Source of the DNA: Imhoffiella purpurea
Lineage (GTDB): Bacteria; Pseudomonadota; Gammaproteobacteria; Chromatiales; Chromatiaceae
Reading direction: 5' to 3'
DNA length: 64,000 bases
NCBI RefSeq assembly: GCF_000585215.1
Contig: NZ_AONC01000017.1
Coordinates: 20,278 to 84,277, forward strand
How positions within the stretch are numbered: position 1 is the stretch's first letter; each line of letters starts with the position of its first letter. Shown piece after piece: positions 8,803 through 18,020 of this stretch. Under the pieces are notes generated by a model, which had not been told where the DNA came from, did no database searches, and worked only from the letters and a program-made list of their open reading frames with translations. Both the position numbers and the translations under genes were made by a program.

Positions 8803-10068
8803 GTGGACATCATCACCGAATGGGGATCCGTCTTCCTCATCCTCGCCATTCTGTTCGGCCTCTACATGACCTGGGGCATCGGCGCCAACGACGTCGCCAA
8901 CGCCATGGGCACCTCGGTCGGCTCGGGCGCCATCAGCGTGCGTCAGGCCATCCTGATCGCCGCCATCTGCGAGTTCGCCGGCGCCTTCATCGCCGGCGGC
9001 AACGTCACCTCGACCATCCGCAGCGGCATCATCGACAGCGCCAGCATGGCCGGGCACCCCGAGATGCTCGTCTACGGCATGCTCGCCGCGCTGCTGGCCG
9101 CGGCCATCTGGCTCATGATCGCCTCGGCGCGCGGCTGGCCGGTCTCGACCACCCACTCCATCGTCGGCGCCATCGTCGGCTTCGCCGTGGCCGGAATCGG
9201 GTTCGACTCGGTGCACTGGGACATGATCGGCCAGATCGTCGCCAGCTGGGTCGTCTCGCCCGTGCTCGGCGGGGCCGTCGCGCTCCTGGTGATGCTCAGC
9301 ATCCGCCATCTCATCCTCAATGCCGAGGATCCCTTCCGCCAGGCCAAGCGCTGGGGACCCGTCTACGTCTTCCTGGTCGGCTGGATCGTCAGCCTGGTCT
9401 CGCTCTTCAAGGGACTCAAGCATCTCGACCTGCATTTCTCCTCGCTGCAAAGCCTCGGCATCGCCACCGCCATCGGCCTGGTCACGGCCGTTATCGGCAA
9501 GATCCTGATCGACCGGGTGCAGATGGACCCGGCGGCCGACCGCAACTTCCATTTCGCCAGCGTCGAGAAGGTCTTCACCCCAATGATGATCTTCACCGCC
9601 TGCGCCATGGCCTTCGCCCACGGCTCCAACGACGTCGCCAACGGCATCGGCCCCATGGCCGCGGTCGTCTCGGTGATCGAGAACGGCGGCGCGGTCGCCG
9701 CCGAGGCCCGGCTGCCCTTGTGGATCCTGGTGCTCGGAGGGATCGGCATCGTCGTCGGGCTCGCCACCATGGGCTACCGCGTCATGCAGACCATCGGCAC
9801 CAAGATCACCGAGCTCACGCCCACGCGCGGATTCTCCGCCACCCTCGCCGCCGCCGCCGTGGTGGTCCTCGCCTCCAAGACCGGACTGCCGGTCTCCACC
9901 ACCCATATCGCCGTCGGCGCCGTCATGGGGGTCGGACTCTCGCGCGGGATCGCCGCGCTCGATCTGCGCGTCATCGGCAACATCGTGCTGTCCTGGATCA
10001 TCACGCTGCCCGCAGGCGCCGTGCTCGCCGCGCTCTTCTTCTATCTTTTCAAGACGATCTTCGGGTGA
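8803..10068 (+). CDS. pit: Pit-family low-affinity inorganic phosphate transporter
   Basis: A 421-residue polytopic inner-membrane protein expected to import metal-phosphate with protons or sodium. Both halves of the PiT signature are present: G-A-N-D-V-A-N-A-M-G at residues 27-36 and H-G-S-N-D-V-A-N-G-I-G near 273-283, plus the paired T-T-H-S and T-T-H-I-A-V-G segments. Start is GTG 8803, preceded by a GGAGA site; it places the first TM right at the N-terminus. It forms an operon with the DUF47 gene. Confidence 0.95.
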   Translation: MDIITEWGSVFLILAILFGLYMTWGIGANDVANAMGTSVGSGAISVRQAILIAAICEFAGAFIAGGNVTSTIRSGIIDSASMAGHPEMLVYGMLAALLAAAIWLMIASARGWPVSTTHSIVGAIVGFAVAGIGFDSVHWDMIGQIVASWVVSPVLGGAVALLVMLSIRHLILNAEDPFRQAKRWGPVYVFLVGWIVSLVSLFKGLKHLDLHFSSLQSLGIATAIGLVTAVIGKILIDRVQMDPAADRNFHFASVEKVFTPMMIFTACAMAFAHGSNDVANGIGPMAAVVSVIENGGAVAAEARLPLWILVLGGIGIVVGLATMGYRVMQTIGTKITELTPTRGFSATLAAAAVVVLASKTGLPVSTTHIAVGAVMGVGLSRGIAALDLRVIGNIVLSWIITLPAGAVLAALFFYLFKTIFG

Positions 10069-10072
10069 GGGA

Positions 10073-10232
10073 CAGCTGCCAGCCTCCAGCTCTCGTGTCC
10101 AAGCCAAGACAGAACCGCCATCCCAGGCATAGGATCACACCCATGTCCATTCATCCGCGCAGCACGACCTCAGCGACTTGGGTGAACGCCCGCACAACGG
10201 CGGCTGGCGGCTGATAGCTGGCGGCTGGAAGC
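10073..10232. repeat. Imperfect inverted repeats of an AGCTGGC/GCCAGCT type
   Basis: CAGCTGCCAGCCTCCAGCTCTC at 10073-10094 is matched in inverted orientation by the AGCTGGCGGCTGGAAGCT block within 10201-10232, which itself contains a tandem GGCTGGCGGCTGATAGCTGG. The pair flanks about 105 bp downstream of pit. It looks like a dispersed intergenic repeat and not a T-tailed terminator. Confidence 0.5.
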
Positions 10233-10243
10233 TCTCTCCCCCG

Positions 10244-10891
10244 ATGCCCGACCTGGACGACACCTACCCCTACCTCCATCTGGTCCCGATCGAGGACCTC
10301 TGGTGGACTCGCGGGGTGGCGCTCGCCAGGGAGGAGCATTTCGGTCAGATTCTTGTGACCGGCCCGCCCGGCTCGGGCAAGTCGACGCTCATCCGCCATC
10401 TCGGCGGATGGCCCGAGGAGGGCTACATCGACATCAGTCTCAACGGCTGGTGGCGAGCCAAATCGCTGGCCTTCCGCCCGCGCGAGATCCATCTGGGCCT
10501 CCCCTTCGAGGGACATCGGGAGGCGCTCTCGCTGTTCGACGAGGCCTGGCTGCGCGATTGGCGCCGGCTCCGGCTCGACAGGACCCGCATCCTCCTGCCG
10601 CCGCGCAAACGTCGTTTCTACTCTGCCGACTGGCGTCACCGCTTCGTCTTCGAATTCCTGCTGCCGCCCCCGCCGGCCATCGTCGCCGACCGCACCGAAC
10701 GCGCACGGCTCGGCACCCACCCCATCGACCGGCGCATCGACGCAGGGCAGATCGCCGCCCAGGTTCGGCTCTATGCCCAGGTCGCACTCCATTTCCACCG
10801 ACAGGGTATGATCGTCCATCTTCGAGAACGGGCTGAGGATCCCCCGCAGCGGATCGACGACCATGGCGCAACCGAACCACATCTCACGTAA
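10244..10891 (+). CDS. P-loop NTPase of unknown function, coupled to a phosphatase gene
   Basis: A 215-residue protein with a clear Walker A motif G-P-P-G-S-G-K-S-T about 40 residues after the chosen ATG 10244. The open frame extends to ATG 10178, but that leader is repeat-derived sequence (G-G-W-R-L-I-A-G-G-W), so 10244 is preferred. Downstream are W-L-R-D-W and basic R-R-L-R-L-D-R segments; no sure Walker B. Its 3' end overlaps the next gene by 29 bp, pointing to translational coupling with the phosphatase. It could be a kinase acting on the same target, but that is a guess. Confidence 0.72.
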   Translation: MPDLDDTYPYLHLVPIEDLWWTRGVALAREEHFGQILVTGPPGSGKSTLIRHLGGWPEEGYIDISLNGWWRAKSLAFRPREIHLGLPFEGHREALSLFDEAWLRDWRRLRLDRTRILLPPRKRRFYSADWRHRFVFEFLLPPPPAIVADRTERARLGTHPIDRRIDAGQIAAQVRLYAQVALHFHRQGMIVHLRERAEDPPQRIDDHGATEPHLT

Positions 10892-12350
10892 GAGCTTTCT
10901 CAAACGCTTTCGCGACGTGGTTCAGGGCATGGACGCCTGCGAGGACGTGGATATCGAGGATGCCTTGAGCATCACCGGGGAGAAGGTTCGGGTCCCGCCT
11001 CCCGCGCTGCCGCTGCAGATCCAGCTCGGCGGCGAGGAAGGCTACCGGCTCCATCTCTATCCCGAGCTGCGCTTCGGCCGGGACGGCGAGCTCGGCCACC
11101 GGGGCGACTATCTGCTGGTCGATCCGACCAGCTACTTCCACGACATCAGCGGCTTTCTCCGCCTCGAGCAGGGCGAGTCGCTCACGCTCGGACGCGAGGA
11201 TCCGGTGCAGCGTCTGCTGCTGCGCTATCCCAAGGTGGTCGCGGACGCGCACCTGCGCCTCAAGCTCTCGGCCAAGGGGCTGGCGCTCAAGAACAAATCG
11301 ACCGATGGCGCGGTCTGCGTCGCCCCGCTCACGGACCGCGACCAGATCCAGCGCATGGCCCAGTGGCGCCTCGACAAGCTCGGCCGGCTCCGCGAGGTCC
11401 TGGGCGGCCCCATCGAGCCACCCAGCCGCTCCGAGGCGCTGGATCTGATCGAGCGGGTCAACGCACTCATGGCGCACGAGCCCTACCGGGTGCTGGACGA
11501 GCACGGCCGTCCCGGCGGCCTGCTGGCGCTGCCCGACCGGCCGCGCCCCATCTTCGTCGGCGACCTGCATGCCCGCATCGACAATCTGCTGGTGGTGCTG
11601 ACCCAGAACGGCTTCCTGGAGGCCCTGCTGGACGGCAGCGGCCTGCTCATCCTGCTCGGCGACGCGGTCCAGCCGGACGCCCCCGGCGAAGAGGGCGAGA
11701 TGGACGGCTCCATGCTGATGATGGACCTCATCTTCCGTCTCAAGCTGCGCTTTCCCGAACGGGTCTTCTATCTGCGCGGCAATCACGACAGCTTCTCGGA
11801 GGACCTGAGCAAGGCCGGCATCCCCCAGGGACTGCTGTGGGAACAGGCGCTCCACGACCGGCGCGGACTCAGGTACAAGGAGGCCATGCAGCGCTACTAC
11901 GACCAGCTGCCCTACGTCGCCGCCTCGGCCGGATACCTCGCCTGTCACGCCGGCCCGCCCACCGCCAAGATCAGTTGGGAATCGCTGCGCGACATCCGCC
12001 AGCACCCCAAACTCGCCCACCAGCTCACCCACGTCCGGCTGCGCCGCTCCAACTCGCCCAGCGGTTACGGCACCAGCGACCTCGCGCGGCTGCGCAAACG
12101 GCTCGGCGTCAAGCCCAGCACGCCCGTCATCGTCGGCCACACGCCGCTATCCGGGGAAGGCACCTGCTGGACCAACGTCGGCGGCATCCCCAATCACCAC
12201 GTGCTCTACGGCGCCCATCCGCAATGGGTCGGAGTCATCACCCGCACGGGGAAACAGCTGCTGCCGCTCGCCTATCCGAGCGAACCGATGCTGGCGGTCT
12301 ACAACCGGCATGTACGCTCGGGACGGCCCGCGCCATCGACAGGAATCTAG
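10863..12350 (+). CDS. Calcineurin-like metallophosphoesterase (PPP-type) with N-terminal extension
   Basis: A 495-residue protein whose C-terminal half carries the metallophosphatase motifs G-D-L-H (233-236), G-D-A-V (266-269), G-N-H-D (306-309), a C-H-A-G-P and a V-G-H-T-P. These form the dinuclear metal site of Ser/Thr protein phosphatase-like enzymes. The first motif is G-D-L-H-A, not the usual G-D-x-H-G, and G-D-x-V-D-R is G-D-A-V-Q, so the substrate class is uncertain. Residues 1-220 form an additional domain I do not recognise. It overlaps the upstream NTPase gene, suggesting the pair acts together. Confidence 0.83.
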   Translation: MAQPNHISRKSFLKRFRDVVQGMDACEDVDIEDALSITGEKVRVPPPALPLQIQLGGEEGYRLHLYPELRFGRDGELGHRGDYLLVDPTSYFHDISGFLRLEQGESLTLGREDPVQRLLLRYPKVVADAHLRLKLSAKGLALKNKSTDGAVCVAPLTDRDQIQRMAQWRLDKLGRLREVLGGPIEPPSRSEALDLIERVNALMAHEPYRVLDEHGRPGGLLALPDRPRPIFVGDLHARIDNLLVVLTQNGFLEALLDGSGLLILLGDAVQPDAPGEEGEMDGSMLMMDLIFRLKLRFPERVFYLRGNHDSFSEDLSKAGIPQGLLWEQALHDRRGLRYKEAMQRYYDQLPYVAASAGYLACHAGPPTAKISWESLRDIRQHPKLAHQLTHVRLRRSNSPSGYGTSDLARLRKRLGVKPSTPVIVGHTPLSGEGTCWTNVGGIPNHHVLYGAHPQWVGVITRTGKQLLPLAYPSEPMLAVYNRHVRSGRPAPSTGI

Positions 12351-12433
12351 GCGCCATCCGAACCCAGATGGCCGTGCGCCCGATCCGGGACGACGATATT
12401 CTGGATCCATGACAACGCAATCCAACGATGCCC

Positions 12434-12484
12434 GAAAACCCGGGACCAGGTCTTGAAACGAAAACCCGGGACCAGGTCTTGAAA
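12434..12484. repeat. Two tandem identical 25-bp repeats
   Basis: The unit starting GAAAACCCGGGACCAGGTCT occurs at 12434-12458 and again, identical, at 12460-12484, separated by one base. It lies between the phosphatase and the Rpn nuclease genes. Repeats with a CAGGTCTTG core are often seen near small mobile elements in proteobacteria (recalled, not checked); no transposase is adjacent other than the Rpn-type gene. Confidence 0.85.
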
Positions 12485-12576
12485 AGCCACATTCGAGATG
12501 AAATGCCTGCGGCCTGATCCGGACGTCAGCGGGTATCATGAGTGCGTTTTTCGTTCTCATCGCACCGGATCCCTGC

Positions 12577-13461
12577 ATGCCCGACCCTCTCGCCAGCGCC
12601 AACCTGCTCGACCCCAAGAACGACTACGTCTTCTTCCGCGTATTCTCCGAAGAGCCCGAACTGCTCGTCGACCTGATCAACGTGGTGCGCAGCGACGAGG
12701 TGCCGATCGTCGAGATCAGTCTGCTCAACCCCCGCCTCACGCCCGAGCGGCTCAGCGGCAAGTCGCTGATCCTCGACCTACGCGCCATCGACGAGCACGG
12801 TCAGCGCTACAATATCGAGATGCAGGTCAGACGCTTCGCGCACTGGAGCGGGCGCGGCATCCTCTATCTGGCGCGGCTGCTGAGCGAGCAGCTCGATGCG
12901 GGCGCGGAGTATCGGCGTCTCAAGCCCGTGATCGGAATCCATCTGCTCGACTTCACCCTGTTCGAGGCGCCGGATCAGGCTGACCAGGCACTCTGGTGCT
13001 TCGAGATGCGCGACCGCGAGCGCCCCGAGGTGCGTCTCGGACGCGAGCTGCAATTGAACATCATCGAGCTGCGCAAGGCCGACCGGCTCGGACAGCTGCC
13101 CGAGCGCCTGTCGGCCTGGATCGCCTACTTCGAACATTGGCGGGAGGAATCGACCATGAGCAACCCCTATCCACCGGTACAGCGGGCCTTCGAGAAGCTG
13201 CGAGAGCTGAGCGCCGACGAAGAGGCCCGCTACTGGGCCGAGGCGCGTGCCAAGGCGCTGAGCGATGAAGCCAGCCTGCTGTCGGATGCGCGCGAAGAAG
13301 GACGCGAAGAAGGGCGTGAGGAAGGGCGCGAAGCGATCAGAAACACGGCCCGTAACCTCATTCGCATTGGCGGCCTGAGCGATCTTCAGATCGCACAGGC
13401 CACTGGACTGACGCTTGCGCAGGTCGAAGCGTTGCACGCCAACGAGGCCGATGCGATCTGA
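12577..13461 (+). CDS. Rpn family recombination-promoting nuclease/putative transposase (PD-(D/E)XK)
   Basis: A 294-residue protein of the Rpn/YhgA-like family. Seen: N-terminal [15 protein letters not shown], the nuclease core I-L-D-L-R-A ... Y-N-I-E-M-Q (Asp and E-x-Q of the PD-(D/E)XK site, about residues 67-88), and a low-complexity R-E-E-G tandem run (about 247-258) before a C-terminal helix-turn-helix-like [11 protein letters not shown]. Family members are DNA endonucleases that promote RecA-independent recombination. ATG 12577 begins the conserved N-terminus; the open frame to 12538 is less likely. A decayed fragment of a related gene lies at 15668-15750, beyond fcl-gmd. Confidence 0.87.
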   Translation: MPDPLASANLLDPKNDYVFFRVFSEEPELLVDLINVVRSDEVPIVEISLLNPRLTPERLSGKSLILDLRAIDEHGQRYNIEMQVRRFAHWSGRGILYLARLLSEQLDAGAEYRRLKPVIGIHLLDFTLFEAPDQADQALWCFEMRDRERPEVRLGRELQLNIIELRKADRLGQLPERLSAWIAYFEHWREESTMSNPYPPVQRAFEKLRELSADEEARYWAEARAKALSDEASLLSDAREEGREEGREEGREAIRNTARNLIRIGGLSDLQIAQATGLTLAQVEALHANEADAI

Positions 13462-13574
13462 ACGATTTTCGGAATCGAGACCATTTTTCGCTGAGGCCGA
13501 ACGGCCGTTCGCTCACGCACTCCAGCTCGATAACCAGGTTCGCCCCGAACCGCCGCCAGGGAATCATGTAAGAC

Positions 13575-14576
13575 ATGGCTCAATCACCGCACACCCCTCC
13601 CACGGCGATCCACGGCAGGATCTTCCTCGCCGGTCATCGCGGCATGGTCGGATCGGCCATTCGCCGCCGACTGGAACTCAGAGCGGACGCGGATCCGATC
13701 CTGCGCACCCATCGCGAGCTGGACCTCACCGACCAAGCCGCCGTCGACCGATTCTTCGCGACCGAGCGACCGGACTCCGTGATCCTGGCCGCCGCCAAGG
13801 TCGGCGGCATCTGGGCCAACGATCGCTACCCGGCCGAGTTCATCTACCAGAACCTGATGATGGAGGCCAACGTCATCCACGCGGCCTACCGTTCGGGCGT
13901 CGAGCGACTGCTGCTGCTCGGCAGCTCCTGCATCTATCCGCGTCTGGCGCCCCAGCCCATGAGCGAGGAGGCGCTGCTCACCGGCGTCCTGGAGCAGACC
14001 AACGAGCCCTATGCCATCGCCAAGATCGCCGGCATCAAGCTCTGCGAATCCTACAACCGCCAGTACGGCACGGATTTTCGCAGCGTCATGCCGACCAACC
14101 TCTACGGTCCCGGCGACAATTTCGACCTGGAGAACAGCCACGTCATCCCCGCCCTGATGCGCAAGCTGCACGAGGCCAAGGAGAATCGCGCGCCCAGCGT
14201 CGAGATCTGGGGCACCGGCACCCCGCGCCGCGAGTTCCTCCACGTCGACGACATGGCCGAGGCCTGTCTGCACGTCATGGAACTGCCCCTGGAGACGCTC
14301 CGGGCCCATACCAGCCCCATGCTTTCGCACATCAACATCGGGGTCGGAACCGATGTCAGCATCCGCGAGCTGGCCGAGACCATGGCCGAGATCGTCGGCT
14401 TCGAGGGGGCTCTGAAGTACGACAGCACCAAGCCCGACGGCATGCCCCGCAAGCTGCTGGACGTCTCGCGCCTCGAAACACTGGGCTGGCGGGCCGGGAT
14501 CGGACTGCGCGAAGGGCTGAGCCAAACCTACGGCTGGTTCCTCGACAACCGCCAGACGATCCGGAGCGGAGCATGA
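13575..14576 (+). CDS. fcl: GDP-L-fucose synthase
   Basis: A 333-residue extended SDR that epimerises and reduces GDP-4-keto-6-deoxymannose to GDP-L-fucose. The nucleotide motif G-H-R-G-M-V-G is at residues 20-26, the G-S-S-C-I-Y-P catalytic-Ser segment follows, and Y146/K150 form Y-A-I-A-K. The [12 protein letters not shown] and H-V-D-D-M-A segments are family hallmarks. Its stop codon overlaps the gmd start in ATGA, so the pair is translationally coupled. The order fcl then gmd supplies GDP-fucose for surface glycans. Confidence 0.96.
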   Translation: MAQSPHTPPTAIHGRIFLAGHRGMVGSAIRRRLELRADADPILRTHRELDLTDQAAVDRFFATERPDSVILAAAKVGGIWANDRYPAEFIYQNLMMEANVIHAAYRSGVERLLLLGSSCIYPRLAPQPMSEEALLTGVLEQTNEPYAIAKIAGIKLCESYNRQYGTDFRSVMPTNLYGPGDNFDLENSHVIPALMRKLHEAKENRAPSVEIWGTGTPRREFLHVDDMAEACLHVMELPLETLRAHTSPMLSHINIGVGTDVSIRELAETMAEIVGFEGALKYDSTKPDGMPRKLLDVSRLETLGWRAGIGLREGLSQTYGWFLDNRQTIRSGA

Positions 14577-15658
14577 AGAAGGCATTGATCACCGGCGTCA
14601 CCGGACAGGACGGCGCCTATCTGTCCGAACTGCTGCTCGAGAAGGGCTACGAAGTCCACGGCATCAAGCGCCGCTCCTCCCTCTTCAATACCGACCGCAT
14701 CGACCATCTCTATCAGGATCCGCATGCCCCGAACCGGCACTTCGTCCTGCATCACGGCGACATGACGGACTCATCGAGCCTGATCCGCATCATCCAGCTG
14801 GTCCAGCCGGACGAGATCTACAACCTGGCGGCCCAGAGCCATGTGGCGGTCTCCTTCGAGGAGCCCGAATACACCGCCAACTCGGACGCGCTCGGTCCAC
14901 TGCGCCTGCTGGAGGCCATCCGCATCCTGGGCCTGGAACGCAAGACCCGCTTCTACCAGGCATCCACCTCCGAACTCTTCGGGCTGGTCCAGGAGACCCC
15001 CCAGCGCGAGACCACCCCCTTCTATCCGCGCTCGCCCTACGCCGTCGCCAAACTCTACGCCTACTGGATCGCCGTCAACTACCGCGAGGCCTACGGCATC
15101 TACGCCTGCAATGGCATCCTCTTCAATCACGAGAGCCCGATTCGGGGCGAGACCTTCGTCACCCGCAAGATCACCCGCGCACTCGCCCGCATCAGGCTCG
15201 GACTGCAGGAGCGGCTCTATCTCGGCAACCTGGACGCCAAACGCGACTGGGGCCATGCCCGCGACTATGTACGCATGCAGTGGCTCATGCTTCAGCAGGA
15301 CGCCCCCGAGGATTACGTCATCGCCACCGGCGAACAGCACAGCGTGCGCGAATTCGTCGAGGTGGCCGCACGGGAGATCGGCATCCGCATCCGCTGGGAA
15401 GGCCGAGGCGTGGACGAGAAGGGCTACGACCGGGACACCGATGCCTGCATCGTCGCCGTCGATCCCCGCTACTTCCGCCCCACCGAGGTCGAGACCCTGC
15501 TCGGAGACCCCACCAAGGCCCGCGAAAAGCTCGGCTGGACCCCTCAGGTCGGCTTCGGCGAGCTGGTCGGGGAGATGATGCGCGAGGACATGACCGAGGC
15601 CCAGCGCGATCAGCTGTGCAAACGCGAGGGCTTCTCCACCTTGCAACACAATGAGTAA
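14573..15658 (+). CDS. gmd: GDP-mannose 4,6-dehydratase
   Basis: A 361-residue extended SDR that converts GDP-mannose to GDP-4-keto-6-deoxymannose, the substrate of Fcl. Motifs: G-V-T-G-Q-D-G at 8-14, the R-R-S-S segment for NADP(H) binding, the catalytic S-T-S-E-L-F-G and Y156/K160 in Y-A-V-A-K, and the N-H-E-S-P-I-R-G hallmark. ATG 14573 overlaps the fcl stop (ATGA). Length equals the family norm. Confidence 0.97.
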   Translation: MKKALITGVTGQDGAYLSELLLEKGYEVHGIKRRSSLFNTDRIDHLYQDPHAPNRHFVLHHGDMTDSSSLIRIIQLVQPDEIYNLAAQSHVAVSFEEPEYTANSDALGPLRLLEAIRILGLERKTRFYQASTSELFGLVQETPQRETTPFYPRSPYAVAKLYAYWIAVNYREAYGIYACNGILFNHESPIRGETFVTRKITRALARIRLGLQERLYLGNLDAKRDWGHARDYVRMQWLMLQQDAPEDYVIATGEQHSVREFVEVAAREIGIRIRWEGRGVDEKGYDRDTDACIVAVDPRYFRPTEVETLLGDPTKAREKLGWTPQVGFGELVGEMMREDMTEAQRDQLCKREGFSTLQHNE

Positions 15659-15667
15659 GATGGAAAA

Positions 15668-15750
15668 GAGGAATCGACCATGAGCAATTCCTATCCCCAG
15701 GTATAGCGGCCTTCGGTATAGCGGACCTTCGAGAAACGGCGTGAGCTGAG
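15668..15750 (+). pseudogene. Remnant of an Rpn-type nuclease gene
   Basis: GAGGAATCGACCATGAGCAA at 15668 is nearly identical to part of the intact Rpn gene at 13142-13161, and similarity continues through CTATCC ... GCGG-CCTTCG ... GAGCTGAG to about 15750. Here the frame is broken by a TAG and by an internal partial duplication of the GGTATAGCGG-CCTTCG segment. No nuclease core is present upstream, where gmd ends instead. It is a fragment left by duplication or recombination around fcl-gmd. Confidence 0.72.
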
Positions 15751-15836
15751 TTTACGGCTCCGCAGCCGCAGTTCCGAGCTCCAGGTATAGGGCACTGAAT
15801 TTCTTAGAGTTTCATTCTTCGGAATTGCCGGAACAT

Positions 15837-16106
15837 TTAGCGTTTCAGATCCCGATAGAAATTCTCATGCGCGCCAACTAACAGCAGCCTCCGTGTCTGG
15901 GGGTCGTACTCGTAGGCAAGCAAAAAGCGGCTGCCGACACACTGAAATTTGTAGACAAACACGCCGGCGAGATCGCCTCTCTTTGCTTCGCCCTGCGTTG
16001 GATCTTGCACGATGGCCGAAACAGCATCGTCCACATCCGCCTTCTGATTCGGATTCAGACGCTTGTAGGCGCGGCGGAAGCCATTCGACTGGCAGACCTC
16101 AATCAT
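15837..16106 (-). CDS. RelE/ParE-like type II toxin
   Basis: An 89-residue protein starting M-I-E-V-C with features of the RelE/ParE superfamily: F-R-R-A-Y-K-R-L, a helix of K-A-D-V-D-D-A-V-S-A-I, then the beta strands F-V-Y-K-F and F-L-L-A-Y-E-Y and a final L-V-G-A-H-E-N-F-Y-R-D-L-K-R. Toxins of this type are ribosome-dependent mRNases or gyrase poisons; which one cannot be told. ATG 16106 overlaps the end of the antitoxin gene by 8 bp, which supports this start over the longer frame. Confidence 0.85.
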   Translation of the reverse strand: MIEVCQSNGFRRAYKRLNPNQKADVDDAVSAIVQDPTQGEAKRGDLAGVFVYKFQCVGSRFLLAYEYDPQTRRLLLVGAHENFYRDLKR

Positions 16107-16338
16107 GGCTGTCTGATCGAATCCCTTCAGGAATAAAGGGGGTTGCGTGATCGCGCGGCTCAGCACGCGAGATAAGGAGATCGCGCACGAAATCGACGGG
16201 TAAATCCGGATTGTCCAGCGCAGCCTTGCCGAGCTTAGCCCAAAACTCGATCTGACCGGCGATGGTCCGAGACTCCGCTTTGGCGTGGCACTTGGCGTCC
16301 TCGTAGAGGGATTCGTCAATGCGTACTGGCATGCCCAT
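16099..16338 (-). CDS. ParD-like type II antitoxin
   Basis: A 79-residue protein (M-G-M-P-V-R-I-D-E-S-L-Y-E-D-A-K) resembling ParD-like antitoxins, with the N-terminal ribbon-helix-helix-like stretch expected to bind DNA and an acidic C-terminus expected to wrap the toxin. ATG 16338 is chosen because GGGAG lies upstream and because the frame further up to 16392 would run through a palindromic operator-like site. It overlaps the toxin gene by 8 bp. Confidence 0.82.
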   Translation of the reverse strand: MGMPVRIDESLYEDAKCHAKAESRTIAGQIEFWAKLGKAALDNPDLPVDFVRDLLISRAEPRDHATPFIPEGIRSDSHD

Positions 16339-16359
16339 GTCTTTAACTCCCAAAAGGTT

Positions 16360-16373
16360 ACTACTTTTGTAGT
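16360..16373. promoter_or_regulatory. Palindrome upstream of toxin-antitoxin operon, possible autoregulatory operator
   Basis: ACTAC-TTTT-GTAGT is a perfect 5-bp inverted repeat about 22 bases upstream of the antitoxin start. Type II antitoxins usually repress their own promoter at such sites; that function here is inferred. Confidence 0.45.
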
Positions 16374-16580
16374 CTAGATTGGGGGACGGCACGCCGCAAT
16401 GGAGATGGGCGTCAAGTCATGCAATCCAGCAAGCAGTCACCAATCCGGGTCGGGCGAGGCCGCATAGCTTGCGGCGATCGAGGGCTGCCAACGTCGGCGC
16501 TGGCTGACGCCTCTGCGGATCGGTCGAGTTCGGCGGCCATGCGGCTGATCCCGCACCTACAGGGAGAGCGGCCTGACGGT

Positions 16581-18014
16581 CTATGGCGTGATGCGCGATA
16601 CCGATCCGGCCAGCATGACCTCGGCGCCGGGAACGGCCTCGGTCAGCGCATCCCGCAGGGCGATCTTGGCGTGCTCTTCTCCATGCACGAGCAGGATGCG
16701 CCTGGGTCCGATGCGCATGCGGCGGATGAAGTTGACGAGATCCTTCTGATCGGCGTGGGCCGAATAGCCGCTCAGGGTATGGACGCCGCAGCGGATGTCG
16801 TAGCGGCGGCCGTCCAGGTCGACATAGCCGCCGCCCGGTCCGTAGCGCTGGATGATGCGTCCGGGCGTTCCGGCCGCCTGGTAGCCGACGAAGAGGACGT
16901 CGTGGCGTGGATCGCCGAGCATGGCCTTCAGATAGTTAAGGATACGCCCGCCGGCGCACATGCCGCTCGCGGCGATCAGGATCGCGGCTCGCCCGGTTCG
17001 GGCCAGATACTCGACGGTACGCAGATGGGTGTCGTGATCCTCGATGGTGAGCAGCTGCTCGAAGTCGAGCGGATGGCGGCCGGCGCGCAGACGACGCTTG
17101 GCCTCGCGGTCCCAGTGGTCGCGTAGCCGCCGATAGCCGGCGGTGAAATCGGCGGCGAGCGGCGAATCGAGGATGACCTCGACCTCCCCCCAGACGCGCC
17201 CGTCGGCCAGAGGACGTCGCGGATTGGCGTGGATGATGGCCTCCAGCTCGTAGAGCAGCTCCTGGGTCCGGCCGATACTGAAGGCGGGGATCAGGAGTGT
17301 GCCGCCGTTCTCGAAGGCGTGCTCCACGATGGCGCGCAGTCGCTCGTGGCGATCGCGCCGGCTTTCGTGGAGCCGGTCTCCATAGGTGCTCTCGAGCACG
17401 ACGCAATCGGCCCGATAGGGCGATTTGGGCGACGGCAGCAGCGGTGTCCAAGGCGCTCCGAGATCGCCCGAGAAGAGGATGCGAAACCGGTCGTCCGGCG
17501 TGCGAAGATCGCATTCGACATAGGCGGATCCGAGGATGTGTCCGGCGGGCTGGAGCCGGATGGAGAGGCCGGTCTCGCCCTCGAGGACGCGGTGCCACTG
17601 ACCGTAGGGGATGGCGACCGTGCGTTCGCGCAGCAAGTGGATGACGCCCTGGATGAGCCGCGCGTCTCGCGTCACGCCGACCTTGAGCGCGTCGGCGATG
17701 ACCATGGGCAGCAGCTCGGCGGATGCCTCGCTGCAGACGATGGGTCCCCGGAAACCGGCGGCCAGGAGATAAGGGATGCGGCCGACGTGATCGATATGGA
17801 CGTGGGTGACGATCAGGGCCTGGATGTGATCGACCGGCTGGATGAACTGCAGACGCTCGACCCCGGCGCCGGAGCCGGACCTCTCGGCACCCTGGAAGAG
17901 CCCGCAGTCGACGAGGACCGAACGCCCGTCGCCGAGCCGAAGCTCGTGACAGGAGCCGGTGACGCCGTCGACCGCGCCGTGATGGAGGATCTCGGGCTGG
18001 TGCCGCCCCATCAT
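16581..18014 (-). CDS. MBL-fold/beta-CASP RNA-processing-type metallo-beta-lactamase
   Basis: A 477-residue protein with the metallo-beta-lactamase signature H-V-H-I-D-H (about residues 78-83), a later S-G-D-L-G, the beta-CASP insertion with A-A-S-G-M-C-A-G-G-R, G-Y-Q-A-A-G-T-P-G, and a C-terminal Zn-dependent Ser-x-H-A-D-Q plus V-H-G-E-E-H. This is the CPSF73/YsH-like beta-CASP architecture, whose members are mostly ribonucleases acting on RNA ends. A role in RNA turnover is likely but not proven. It is followed on the minus strand by the toxin-antitoxin pair and preceded by REP-like repeats. Confidence 0.88.
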   Translation of the reverse strand: MMGRHQPEILHHGAVDGVTGSCHELRLGDGRSVLVDCGLFQGAERSGSGAGVERLQFIQPVDHIQALIVTHVHIDHVGRIPYLLAAGFRGPIVCSEASAELLPMVIADALKVGVTRDARLIQGVIHLLRERTVAIPYGQWHRVLEGETGLSIRLQPAGHILGSAYVECDLRTPDDRFRILFSGDLGAPWTPLLPSPKSPYRADCVVLESTYGDRLHESRRDRHERLRAIVEHAFENGGTLLIPAFSIGRTQELLYELEAIIHANPRRPLADGRVWGEVEVILDSPLAADFTAGYRRLRDHWDREAKRRLRAGRHPLDFEQLLTIEDHDTHLRTVEYLARTGRAAILIAASGMCAGGRILNYLKAMLGDPRHDVLFVGYQAAGTPGRIIQRYGPGGGYVDLDGRRYDIRCGVHTLSGYSAHADQKDLVNFIRRMRIGPRRILLVHGEEHAKIALRDALTEAVPGAEVMLAGSVSRITP

Positions 18015-18020
18015 CGCAGA

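Noticed and set aside
8632..10107. 491-residue minus-strand frame rich in Asp, Gly, His opposite pit
   Set aside because: Low-complexity shadow of a membrane protein gene, not a real acidic protein.
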